A DNA stretch of 6,108 nucleotides from an uncultured Eubacterium sp. (GTDB taxonomy: Bacteria; Bacillota; Clostridia; Peptostreptococcales; Anaerovoracaceae): NCBI GenBank assembly GCA_946614405.1, contig CAMOGZ010000098.1:1-6108 (forward strand), written 5' to 3'. The position numbers and the translations under genes are program-made. Below the pieces are notes generated by a model that was not told the origin of the DNA, did not search any database, and worked only from the letters and a program-made list of their open reading frames with translations. Below are positions 1-6,108 of this stretch, one piece after another; the first letter of the stretch is position 1, and every line of letters begins with the position of its first letter.

Positions 1-981
1 CCATTCCTCCATGGATTCCGCAAGACGTCTGGAACCGTCGGGATTATGAGCTCCGTCGATGATGACCCATGGGTCCTCTGCCAGCACTTCCATACGGCCG
101 ATCTGCTTCGCCTTCTTCATTCCGGTGCGGATGGCCTCATCCGTGAGGGAGACCTTCCCCTGCTGCTGCAGCAGGGTCAGCGCGTACAAAGCCGAAACGG
201 CATTCTCTACCTGATAAGCTCCTCCCATGGAGATGCCGATCCCCACGTAGTTCTTGCCCAGGATCTCCGTATCAAAGTATGTGCCGGTGACATCTTCCCC
301 ATTGGGCTCCGCCTGGATCAGCGTTGCGTCAAAGAACGGCGCCTGATGATCCGTGGCTGTCTTCCGCAGAACCGCCTTGGCATCGGGATCCGCAGCTCCG
401 CAGATCACGGGACAGCCGTCCTTGATGATCCCGGCCTTCTCAAAGGCGATTTCTGCGATGGTGCTGCCCAGCCGGTCGGTGTGATCCAGTGAAATCGAAG
501 CGATCACGGAACACAGGGGGGCCTTCACCACGTTGGTGGAGTCGCCCCGGCCGCCGAGACCCACTTCCAGTACGGCGTAATCCACGCCCTTCTTTTTGAA
601 ATAGAGGAATGCGATGGCAGTCACCACCTCAAACTCAGTGGGAGACTCCAGTCCTTCCTCCACCATCTCATCTGCCTTGGCCAGGACCATGGAGCCGTAT
701 TTCTCCAGGTCCTCGTCGCTGATGTATTCTCCGTTCCGTTCGATCCGCTCGTTGAAAACCTCCAGGTACGGAGAAGTATAGAGGCCGACACGATAGCCGG
801 CCGCCCTCAATACTTCATAGATATACTTGCAGATGGATCCTTTTCCATTGGTCCCCGCCACATGGATGACCTTCAGGCCGTCCTGGGGGTTGCCCAGCTT
901 GTCCAGGAGAGTGTTCATCCTCTCCAGGCCCAGAACACTTCCGAAACGGAGGTATTCATGGATACGATCCAAAATGTTCAT
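1..981 (-). CDS. folC: Bifunctional folylpolyglutamate synthase / dihydrofolate synthase (FolC), 3' end cut by window edge
   Basis: FolC is a cytoplasmic Mur-ligase-family enzyme that uses ATP to add glutamate to folates (and, in many bacteria, to dihydropteroate). I translated 327 codons, open to the window edge; the family is usually about 430 residues, so roughly the last quarter is outside. Visible motifs in order: ATP-binding loop HVAGTNGKGS (residues 40-49), YTSPYLEVFNERI (68-80), EVGLGGRGDSTN (139-150, with Gly where Leu is commoner), the LDHT segment (165-168), EKAGIIK (181-187, whose last Lys is the carbamylated metal-site lysine in the family) and DGAHNPDG (309-316). The ATG lies 2 nt after the valS stop codon, and its ribosome binding site GGAG (989-992) sits inside the last codons of valS, 7 nt before the ATG. 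This implies co-transcription and probable translational coupling with valS. No promoter of its own is seen. Whether the dihydrofolate synthase activity is present cannot be judged here. Confidence 0.95.
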   Translation of the reverse strand, partial: MNILDRIHEYLRFGSVLGLERMNTLLDKLGNPQDGLKVIHVAGTNGKGSICKYIYEVLRAAGYRVGLYTSPYLEVFNERIERNGEYISDEDLEKYGSMVLAKADEMVEEGLESPTEFEVVTAIAFLYFKKKGVDYAVLEVGLGGRGDSTNVVKAPLCSVIASISLDHTDRLGSTIAEIAFEKAGIIKDGCPVICGAADPDAKAVLRKTATDHQAPFFDATLIQAEPNGEDVTGTYFDTEILGKNYVGIGISMGGAYQVENAVSALYALTLLQQQGKVSLTDEAIRTGMKKAKQIGRMEVLAEDPWVIIDGAHNPDGSRRLAESMEEW

Positions 982-983
982 AA

Positions 984-3722
984 TTATTCTCCAACCTTTG
1001 CTCTGACGACAGCCAGCTGCTCTGTGACCTTCGCCAGCATTTCCTCATACTTGACCTTCTTGGCCTTCTCTTCGTCTACGACCTTCTGAGGTGCCTTGGC
1101 AACAAAGCCCTGATTGGACAGCTTCTTCACCACGCGCTCCACTTCCTTGGTCAGTCTTTCCTCTTCCTTGGTCAGGCGGGCAAGCTCTGCGTCGTAGTCT
1201 ACCAGATCATCCAGCGGTACAAAGATCTGAGCACCGGTCATAACGGCAGACATGGCGTCTCCCGGAGCCTGTTCCTTCTGCTCTACGAAATCGATCTCTG
1301 TGATGTTGGCAAGATCCTGAATGTAGCGAACGCCCTTCTGAATGCGTTCCAGTGCCTCGCCCTCTGCCAGAATCACCGCACGCAGCTTGCGGGACGGTGC
1401 TGCCTCCGCCTCAGCGCGGATATTACGGATGGCGGAGATGGCCTCCATGGCGGTGTTCAGAACAGCCTCTTCCTCCGGGAAGCTGCGGTTCTCACTGAAC
1501 TCAGGCCACTTGGCGCTGATGAGGTATCCATTGGTCTCACCCTTCTCACAGTCGGAATGAGGCAGATAGCTCCAGATCTCCTCGGTGATGAACGGCATGA
1601 ATGGGTGCAGCATCTCCAGCATATTCTTCAGTGCCATGACCAGAACGAAGCGTGCAACCTTCTTGTCCTCTTCATCCTCGCTCCACAGACGTTTCTTCAC
1701 GATCTCGATGTACCAGTCGCAGAACTCGTTCCAGATCAGGTCATAGACTCTCTGTCCTGCCAGTGCCAGATCGAACTTGTCCATGGTGTCGGTGACATAC
1801 TTCACCGCATCATTGATCCGGCTGATCATCCATTTATCTTCTTCTCTCAGTGCAATGTTGCTGAAGTCGGAGGTGTCGCCGCAGGCCATACCGCAGCAGT
1901 CGCTGCAGCACTTGGCCATGGGGAGGAAGTTCCCCTCTTCATCCTGCAGATTCATGATGACGAAACGGGACGCATTCCACAGCTTGTTTGCGAAGTTACG
2001 TGCCGCCACGATACGCTCATCCTGATAACGCATGTCATTACCCGGAGTGATTCCGGTGATCAGCATGAAACGCAGAGCGTCGGCGCCGTACTTGTCGATC
2101 TCTTCCAGAGGATCGATTCCGTTTCCGAGAGATTTACTCATCTTGCGGCCCTGGGCGTCACGAACCAGACCATGTACATAGACATACTCAAATGGTGGTT
2201 CCTTCATGGCTTCCATTCCGGAAAATACCATGCGGACGATCCAGAAGAAGATGATGTCATATCCGGTTACCAGTACGTTGGTGGGATAGAAGTAATCCAG
2301 CTCCTCGGTCTTCTCCGGCCATCCCAGTGTGGAGAAAGGCCACAGTGCGGAGGAGAACCAGGTGTCCAGTACGTCCTCATCCTGGTGCAGATGCTTGCTT
2401 CCGCACTTGGGGCATACCGTCGGGTCTTCCTCTTCTACGATGATCTCACCACAGTCCTCGCAGTACCATGCCGGGATACGGTGTCCCCACCACAGCTGAC
2501 GGGAGATACACCAGTCACGGATCTCATACAGCCAGCGCAGGTAAGTCTTCTGGAAGCGCTCGGGAACGTGCTTCAGCTGACCGTTCTCAGCGACCTCGAT
2601 GGCCGGCTTGGCCAGGTCTTCCATCTTGACGAACCACTGGTCAGACAGCATAGGCTCGATGACGGTATGGCAGCGATAGCATTCGCCCACAGGAATGGTC
2701 AGGTTCTCGATCTTGACGAGATAGCCTGCATCTTCCAGGTCCTTGCACCACTGCTTACGGCATTCATAGCGGTCCATACCCGCATATTTGCCGGCATATT
2801 CATTCATAGTTGCATCTTCATTGATGCAGGAGATGACCTCCAGGTCATGTCTCAGGCCCACCTCGAAGTCGTTGGGGTCGTGAGCCGGCGTGATCTTAAC
2901 CGCACCGGTTCCCTTCTCCGGATCCGGATAGGGGTCTGCGATGATGGGGATCTCTCTTCCCACCAGCGGCAGAATGACCTTCTGTCCGATCATATCGGTA
3001 TATTTATCATCTTCCGGATTGACGGCGATGGCAACGTCTCCGAACATGGTCTCCGGACGGGATGTGGCAACGACCATATCCTTGCCGCCCTCTTCTGCAG
3101 CAGGATAACGGAAGTACCAGTACATTCCGTTCTTATCCTCGTGTTCTACTTCTGCATCCGACAGGGATGTTCCGCAGCTCGGGCACCAGTTGATCAGGCG
3201 GTTTCCGCGGTAGATCAGGCCCTGCTTATATAATTTGACGAAGAATGTCCGTACTGCCTTGCTGCAGCCCTCATCCATGGTGAAGCGTTCTCTGCTCCAG
3301 TCACAGGAGTCTCCCAGCTTACGGCACTGACGTGTGATCCTTCCGCCGTATTCTTCCTTCCATGCCCATGCGCGCTTCAGGAACTCTTCCCGGCCCAGGT
3401 CCTCTTTCTCCAGGCCCTCTTCCTCACGGATCTTGTCCACGACCTTTACCTCAGTGGCGATGCTGGCGTGGTCGGATCCCGGAAGCCACAGCGTGCAGTA
3501 TCCCTGCATTCTCTTCCATCTGGTGAGAACGTCCTGCAGGGTCTGGTCCAGTGCATGTCCCATGTGCAGCTGACCGGTGATGTTCGGCGGCGGCATGACG
3601 ATGGTGAACGGCTTCTTGTCACGGTCGATCTCTGCATGGAAGGATCCGCTCTCCTCCCACATCTGATAAATGCGATCCTCAAAACTCTTAGGATCATACG
3701 TCTTGGCTAGATTCTTCTCCAT
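984..3722 (-). CDS. valS: Valyl-tRNA synthetase (ValRS), complete
   Basis: This class I aminoacyl-tRNA synthetase joins valine to tRNA-Val in the cytoplasm and edits mischarged threonine. It has 912 residues, within the usual 880-950. Visible in order: PPPNITG followed by the HIGH-type motif HMGH (53-56); [10 protein letters not shown] (82-91); a first Cys pair C180/C183; the editing (CP1) domain from about 190 to 345 with [10 protein letters not shown] (220-229) and AHDPND (280-285); a second Cys pair C348/C351; a zinc ribbon C421/C424/C437/C440; KMSKS (527-531); an anticodon-binding domain with [13 protein letters not shown] (705-717); and a C-terminal Lys/Glu-rich coiled coil from about 841 to the end, the usual tRNA-binding arm. 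The start ATG has AGGA 8 nt upstream. It is the first gene of a valS-folC operon with its own promoter at 3842-3869. One oddity is a cysteine-rich insertion at residues 605-614 (C605, C606, C609, C610, C614). No T-box sequence was found upstream. Identity is certain. Confidence 0.99.
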   Translation of the reverse strand: MEKNLAKTYDPKSFEDRIYQMWEESGSFHAEIDRDKKPFTIVMPPPNITGQLHMGHALDQTLQDVLTRWKRMQGYCTLWLPGSDHASIATEVKVVDKIREEEGLEKEDLGREEFLKRAWAWKEEYGGRITRQCRKLGDSCDWSRERFTMDEGCSKAVRTFFVKLYKQGLIYRGNRLINWCPSCGTSLSDAEVEHEDKNGMYWYFRYPAAEEGGKDMVVATSRPETMFGDVAIAVNPEDDKYTDMIGQKVILPLVGREIPIIADPYPDPEKGTGAVKITPAHDPNDFEVGLRHDLEVISCINEDATMNEYAGKYAGMDRYECRKQWCKDLEDAGYLVKIENLTIPVGECYRCHTVIEPMLSDQWFVKMEDLAKPAIEVAENGQLKHVPERFQKTYLRWLYEIRDWCISRQLWWGHRIPAWYCEDCGEIIVEEEDPTVCPKCGSKHLHQDEDVLDTWFSSALWPFSTLGWPEKTEELDYFYPTNVLVTGYDIIFFWIVRMVFSGMEAMKEPPFEYVYVHGLVRDAQGRKMSKSLGNGIDPLEEIDKYGADALRFMLITGITPGNDMRYQDERIVAARNFANKLWNASRFVIMNLQDEEGNFLPMAKCCSDCCGMACGDTSDFSNIALREEDKWMISRINDAVKYVTDTMDKFDLALAGQRVYDLIWNEFCDWYIEIVKKRLWSEDEEDKKVARFVLVMALKNMLEMLHPFMPFITEEIWSYLPHSDCEKGETNGYLISAKWPEFSENRSFPEEEAVLNTAMEAISAIRNIRAEAEAAPSRKLRAVILAEGEALERIQKGVRYIQDLANITEIDFVEQKEQAPGDAMSAVMTGAQIFVPLDDLVDYDAELARLTKEEERLTKEVERVVKKLSNQGFVAKAPQKVVDEEKAKKVKYEEMLAKVTEQLAVVRAKVGE

Positions 3723-3841
3723 GTTACTCTTCCTTTTCTCTTATTGTTACAGCGGCTCCAAACAGAAAGAACGCCCCTGCAAGGACATTGCGAAGGACGA
3801 AATAAATCCGCTTCTGCGTCAATATTGAAACTACTTGCTAT

Positions 3842-3869
3842 ATTGTACCATACATCTGCTATTTTTCAA
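3842..3869 (-). promoter_or_regulatory. Predicted sigma-A-type promoter of valS-folC
   Basis: Read on the minus strand there is a -35 box TTGAAA (3869-3864), a 16-bp spacer and a -10 box TACAAT (3847-3842), preceded by TG at the extended -10 position (TGGTACAAT). The expected transcript start is near 3835, giving a leader of about 112 nt before the valS ATG. That leader shows no T-box, no strong terminator hairpin and no peptide with a ribosome binding site. The -35 box begins one base after the T-run of the preceding terminator, so the promoter is insulated from upstream transcription. Confidence 0.7.
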
Positions 3870-3870
3870 C

Positions 3871-3897
3871 AAAAAAAATCCCCGAAACGGGGTTTTC
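3871..3897 (-). terminator. Rho-independent terminator
   Basis: On the minus strand CCCCG (3892-3888), loop TTT and CGGGG (3884-3880) form a perfect GC stem, followed by one A and eight T (3878-3871). The four A before the stem can also pair with part of the T-run. The plus strand has only four T after the stem, so the main direction is minus. It ends whatever is transcribed from the 4236 promoter, and possibly read-through from the gene ending at 4299, just before the valS promoter. Confidence 0.88.
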
Positions 3898-4201
3898 TAA
3901 GGCAACCGACTGATGAGGCAAGGTAGTTTGTATAATCAATTCAATCAACTATATCAGGAGTATTTCATTATAGCCCTTGCGGGCATCCTCATCAGTACAA
4001 TCGCGCATAGAACGACTTATTATGGCAAATGTCGTTATATCCTCAGAAGTCTCTTCTGTTGATATCAAAGCGACCATGCTCTGGCAGAGGATGTCGAACA
4101 CCTCTCTGCCAGCACATGAGTCAAGTTTTTGAAGGCTGGCATCGCGGGGGATGCCAGAAACTTCGAAAAACGGAGAGGGCAAAATTGATAGTTTTGTCAA
4201 T
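3871..4201 (-). ncRNA. Candidate structured non-coding RNA of about 330 nt, family not recognised
   Basis: This stretch between a promoter and a terminator holds many inverted repeats. In transcript order: (A) CTGGCATC / GATGCCAG with a 6-nt loop (4157-4136), extended by GAAG/CTTC (4164-4161 with 4134-4131); (B) a hairpin of about 14 pairs with CTGGCAGAG / TCTGCCAG arms, one bulged A and a TCG loop (4112-4081); (C) ATATC, 2x2 internal loop, CAGAAG, loop AGA, CTTCTG, GATAT (4065-4037); (D) AACGAC / GTCGTT (4036-4011); (E) a perfect 10-bp helix ACTGATGAGG / CCTCATCAGT (3996-3987 with 3918-3909) enclosing GCCC-GCAA-GGGC, a GNRA tetraloop hairpin (3984-3973); then the terminator. It does not show the hallmarks of tmRNA, RNase P RNA, SRP RNA, 6S RNA or a T-box. 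An 83-codon reading frame (4200-3949, TTG start) overlaps it, but the TTG would be at about +2 of the transcript with no ribosome binding site, the next ATG (residue 42) also lacks one, and codon use is unlike the neighbours. Alternatives are a leader or attenuator of valS, the 3' UTR of the upstream gene, or a small unrecognised protein. Confidence 0.5.
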
Positions 4202-4207
4202 AAAGAT

Positions 4208-4236
4208 ATACTACCTTATAGGTTATATATTGTCAA
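4208..4236 (-). promoter_or_regulatory. Predicted sigma-A-type promoter of the candidate RNA
   Basis: On the minus strand a perfect -35 box TTGACA (4236-4231), a 17-bp spacer and a -10 box TAGTAT (4213-4208, four of six consensus bases). The expected start is A at about 4201. The surroundings (4298-4202) are AT-rich. The spacer contains the near-palindrome ACCTATAAGGT, and the -35 overlaps TTGTTGACAA; either could bind a regulator, but nothing here shows that. The 62 bases between the gene ending at 4299 and this promoter (4298-4237) hold no convincing terminator. Confidence 0.65.
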
Positions 4237-4298
4237 CAACAAATTGTGCGGATTTTTATGTTTTTTTACAAATACTTTCTTTCGGTAATGTGATAAAG

Positions 4299-5132
4299 TC
4301 AAAACTCCACCACGGCGATCCCGCCGGTCTCTCTGCCGTAAATATGGACCTTGTCAGACAAGGGGATCTCCCCTTCCTCGATGGCGGCCTGCCGCAGTTC
4401 CCGGAACTCCTTCTGATACTTCTCCCGGATGGTGCTGCGGTAGTCATCTCCCTCCTCCAGATAAGGAACGGCGATGATGTAGTCCTCCGACACCGGGTAG
4501 ATGATCACGTCGGTCTCATACTGGTCCGCCAGCAGCCGCAGCCCGTTATCATAGAGCATGCTGATGGCGCCGTCTGTACGGATAGTATTGGTGATCTCGA
4601 AGTGATGGGGAATATTCAGAGTCCTCATGAAGAAAGGAAACAACTCCATGGTGTTATCCTTGGCGATGGCAAATAGCTCCATCTTCCGAAGGCCGATCTG
4701 CGCAAACTCGGTGCTGTCGATGACCTTGGAGATATAGTGGTCTCCGTCCCCGGCGATGCGGTAAAACAGCATCGTCATGTCCAGATAGTCCACATGGGGG
4801 ACGCCTTTGTTCTCCCGCAGGATCCCGATGTCATGGAGCCGCAGTACGATGTTCCCGGTCTCCCGGGGGTCGCCCTCCAGCATCTCCATCATAGCCCGTC
4901 CGCTTTCGATGGAGCGGCTGATCCAGTCCACGGTACGGTCGATGTCTCCCCCGCTTTCCTCATACTGGTTCAGCGCCTCCTGCAGGGGCACGGCGATGGA
5001 TTCCTCCGGGACCTTCAGATCCTCCAGGATCAGAATATCCCCTCCGGATTCATCCTTTCCCACGTGGAAGGAGTGGTAAGGATCCTCCTGCAGATATTGA
5101 TTTAACAGTTCCAGTAAACGCTTCTGATCCAA
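4299..5132 (-). CDS. DUF5688-like protein of unknown function, TTG start
   Basis: A 277-residue acidic, apparently soluble protein without signal peptide or membrane segment. From family memory it resembles the DUF5688 proteins of Lachnospiraceae: a central VLRLHDIGILRENKGVPHVDYLDMTMLF segment (in parts, residues about 95-123), then LRKMELFAIAKDNTMELFP, a later GAISMLYDNGLRLLA stretch, a hydrophobic IIYPVSEDYIIAVP strand, and near the end PLSDKVHIY. The usual DUF5688 pattern has the same order, so I place it there with moderate confidence as a divergent member; no biochemical role is known to me. The start is set by the sequence: an in-frame TGA lies two codons upstream of TTG at 5132, the next in-frame Met is about residue 80, and AAAGGAG lies upstream with 10 nt spacing, slightly long. 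It follows the 5152-5712 gene by 19 nt and is almost certainly co-transcribed with it. The rare start and long spacing suggest modest translation. Confidence 0.85.
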   Translation of the reverse strand: MDQKRLLELLNQYLQEDPYHSFHVGKDESGGDILILEDLKVPEESIAVPLQEALNQYEESGGDIDRTVDWISRSIESGRAMMEMLEGDPRETGNIVLRLHDIGILRENKGVPHVDYLDMTMLFYRIAGDGDHYISKVIDSTEFAQIGLRKMELFAIAKDNTMELFPFFMRTLNIPHHFEITNTIRTDGAISMLYDNGLRLLADQYETDVIIYPVSEDYIIAVPYLEEGDDYRSTIREKYQKEFRELRQAAIEEGEIPLSDKVHIYGRETGGIAVVEF

Positions 5133-5151
5133 CGATCACGATCTCCTTTCT

Positions 5152-5712
5152 CTAATTCCGGTCAAATTCCACCTTATATGCTCCCAGGATCTCTTCGCAG
5201 GGAATGCGCATGGCCTGTCCATAGGGGTCGATCCACTCGAACTCGCAGTCGCAGTATTCTTTGTTCCCCTGGGGCTTCTCCGCAGGAACAAAGCCATAGT
5301 CATCACCTTCCGGATAGAAGCACCCGTCATTGTCGGACTCCGCGGGGCAGCCTCCCTGAAGGCCCACGCCGGTATACTCGATGCGAAGATAGGGAGTGGT
5401 GAATACCGTGGTCATCCCCTTCACTGCGGTGTCGGAGCCCCGAACCGGATCTCCGGTATACTTATCCACATCGGCGATGTTGATGAGGGTCGCAGGGCTC
5501 TCCCAGCGGTACAGGTTCAGCCATCCCCGCTTGCCCCGGGCCTCAACAGGCGTATTGAACTCGATGTATGCGTGTTCCCCTTTTCCGAAGGGATCTCTTA
5601 TCTCACAGTTGATCCGAAGGACCGGACGAAGTGAGGTGAACTCCTCCGGCAAAAGTCTTCTGATCGCATCATGATCGGCGCGGTACGCCATGACGAACTG
5701 TTGTATTCTCAT
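5152..5712 (-). CDS. Conserved hypothetical protein, possibly acetoacetate-decarboxylase-like fold
   Basis: A 186-residue soluble protein. The N-terminus MAYRADHDAIRRLLPEEF (residues 8-25), a central strand-rich AYIEFNTPVEARGKRGW (48-64) and the overall beta-rich pattern recall the acetoacetate decarboxylase-like superfamily, in which a residue block before 'LLPEGF' opens the fold. I cannot point to the catalytic lysine of true decarboxylases, so activity should not be assumed. Four cysteines lie in the second half (C122, C131, C154, C156), including a CDC. The start is chosen at ATG 5712 because AGGAGG (5718-5723) lies 5 nt upstream. An earlier in-frame ATG at 5766 would add 18 residues (rich in Trp, Arg, Cys) encoded within the terminator hairpin and has no good ribosome binding site. 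It leads a two-gene unit with the DUF5688-like gene, using the promoter at 5757-5785. Not confidently assigned to a family. Confidence 0.85.
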   Translation of the reverse strand: MRIQQFVMAYRADHDAIRRLLPEEFTSLRPVLRINCEIRDPFGKGEHAYIEFNTPVEARGKRGWLNLYRWESPATLINIADVDKYTGDPVRGSDTAVKGMTTVFTTPYLRIEYTGVGLQGGCPAESDNDGCFYPEGDDYGFVPAEKPQGNKEYCDCEFEWIDPYGQAMRIPCEEILGAYKVEFDRN

Positions 5713-5717
5713 ATTGA

Positions 5718-5723
5718 CCTCCT
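5718..5723 (-). promoter_or_regulatory. Ribosome binding site deciding the start at 5712
   Basis: A perfect AGGAGG, 5 nt before the ATG. It lies only three bases past the hairpin at 5761-5727 and makes the shorter 186-residue protein preferable to the 204-residue frame. Confidence 0.85.
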
Positions 5724-5726
5724 GAC

Positions 5727-5761
5727 AAAAATGGTACCACAGTCTCCTGCAGTACCATTTT
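5727..5761 (-). terminator. Terminator-like hairpin after lon
   Basis: On the minus strand AAAATGGTAC (5761-5752) pairs perfectly with GTACCATTTT (5737-5728). The stem continues inward with five more pairs (two G-U wobbles) to a GAGA tetraloop, and one further T follows. The wobbles become mismatches and the loop becomes TCTC on the plus strand, which supports the minus direction. It starts 6 nt after the lon stop codon. The T-run is short and partly inside the stem, so it could be a leaky terminator, an mRNA 3'-end stabiliser or, since it is a near-perfect DNA palindrome over a promoter start, an operator. Confidence 0.65.
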
Positions 5762-5785
5762 ATCATCTTATAATACCCTTGCCAA
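5757..5785 (-). promoter_or_regulatory. Predicted promoter of the two hypothetical genes, overlapping the end of lon
   Basis: On the minus strand the -35 box TTGGCA (5785-5780, five of six consensus bases) lies in the last codons of lon. A 17-bp spacer leads to the -10 box TAAAAT (5762-5757, five of six), which is also the 5' arm of the lon terminator hairpin. The expected start is near 5750, inside the hairpin, so a transcript from here carries only the 3' arm and would not be terminated. Confidence 0.5.
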
Positions 5786-6108
5786 CACTTCTGAGATGGT
5801 TTTCACCGGGATGATCTCCAGTTTCTCCCGGACCTCCTGATCCACATCTCTGAGGTCCTCCACATTCTCCGCCGGGATGAACACGGACTGGATGCCGGCT
5901 CTCTGGGCTGCCATCAGCTTCTCCGGAAGGCCGCCGATGGGCGACACGATGCCCCGGAGGCTGACCTCACCGGTCATGGCATATTCCGGGCTCACGGCCT
6001 TTCCGGTCACCAGGGATGCCAGTGCCGTGGCCAGAGTGAGGCCCGAGGAAGGTCCATCCTTGGGCACGGCGCCTGCGGGAACGTGGATGTGCAGGTTGTT
6101 GTCCTCGA
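5768..6108 (-). CDS. lon: ATP-dependent protease Lon, C-terminal proteolytic domain (5' part outside the window)
   Basis: Lon is a cytoplasmic homo-hexameric AAA+ protease that degrades misfolded and regulatory proteins. Only the last 112 codons are in the window (first complete codon at 6106). They cover the end of the peptidase S16 domain: [17 protein letters not shown] with the catalytic Ser (20th visible residue), [11 protein letters not shown], and PIGGLPEK with the catalytic Lys (63rd). The Ser-Lys distance of 43 residues equals that of E. coli Lon (S679/K722). Differences from the commonest Lon sequence are Ser instead of Ala after the catalytic Ser and Pro instead of Lys two residues before the catalytic Lys; both seem tolerable. 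The protein ends shortly after the conserved EVL segment, as in other Lon proteins. The ATPase and N-terminal domains cannot be seen, so a LonB-type relative is not strictly excluded. The apparent GTG start at 6067 is an internal codon. Confidence 0.9.
   Translation of the reverse strand, partial: EDNNLHIHVPAGAVPKDGPSSGLTLATALASLVTGKAVSPEYAMTGEVSLRGIVSPIGGLPEKLMAAQRAGIQSVFIPAENVEDLRDVDQEVREKLEIIPVKTISEVLARVL

Noticed and set aside
1557..3233. Long open frame (558 codons) on the plus strand
   Set aside because: It is fully antisense to valS and arises from valS codon bias. The encoded residues show no family pattern and there is no promoter or ribosome binding site.
3747..3788. 13-residue upstream reading frame in the valS leader as an attenuation peptide
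   Set aside because: It has no valine codons, no ribosome binding site and no downstream terminator/antiterminator pair.
3846..3852. ATGGTAC shared by the valS promoter and the hairpin after lon as a common operator
   Set aside because: A seven-base match seen twice in 6 kb is not significant, and at valS it is a half-site without its inverted partner.
3961..3996. Hammerhead-ribozyme-like CUGAUGAG followed by GAAA
   Set aside because: The segment between them cannot form the required stem II directly next to both core strings, and no flanking stem I/III with a cleavage triplet is found.
3949..4200. 83-codon minus-strand reading frame as a protein gene
   Set aside because: Its TTG falls at about the second base of the predicted transcript, no ribosome binding site precedes it or the later ATG, codon use differs from all neighbours, no family is recognised, and its bases are better explained by hairpins. 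Kept only as an alternative to the ncRNA.
5713..5766. N-terminal extension of the 5152-5712 protein from the ATG at 5766
   Set aside because: It would be encoded by the terminator hairpin, lies upstream of the predicted transcript start and lacks a proper ribosome binding site, whereas the ATG at 5712 has a perfect one.

Overview
The window looks like a stretch of a Firmicutes chromosome, most likely class Clostridia and plausibly a Lachnospiraceae-type gut anaerobe of fairly high GC. The reasons are the valS-folC pair, strong purine-rich ribosome binding sites, compact rho-independent terminators, a ValRS of the clostridial sort ([10 protein letters not shown] after the HIGH motif), and a protein that resembles the DUF5688 family, which I associate with Lachnospiraceae. 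The genus cannot be named from this sequence alone. Every supported gene lies on the minus strand, so the window reads biologically from high to low coordinates.

In transcription order: (1) 6108-5768, the C-terminal end of Lon protease with the Ser-Lys catalytic dyad; (2) 5785-5727, a compact junction in which a terminator-like hairpin for lon overlaps a good promoter for the next genes; (3) 5712-5152 and 5132-4299, two closely spaced genes for poorly characterised proteins, one perhaps with an acetoacetate-decarboxylase-like fold and one DUF5688-like with a TTG start; (4) 4298-3871, an AT-richer stretch without a convincing protein gene but with a strong promoter, about 330 nt of heavily structured potential RNA and a textbook terminator; (5) a second promoter directly after that terminator, followed by valS (3722-984, valyl-tRNA synthetase) and folC (981 to the window edge), 2 nt apart and clearly one operon.

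The valS-folC operon links tRNA charging and folate polyglutamylation only by co-transcription, an arrangement also found in Bacillus. The most interesting region is 4236-3871. It has the architecture of an independent non-coding RNA gene: promoter, series of perfect hairpins, long-range 10-bp helix, terminator. I could not match it to tmRNA, RNase P RNA, SRP RNA, 6S RNA or a T-box. Second in interest is a short cysteine-rich insertion in ValRS (five cysteines in ten residues).
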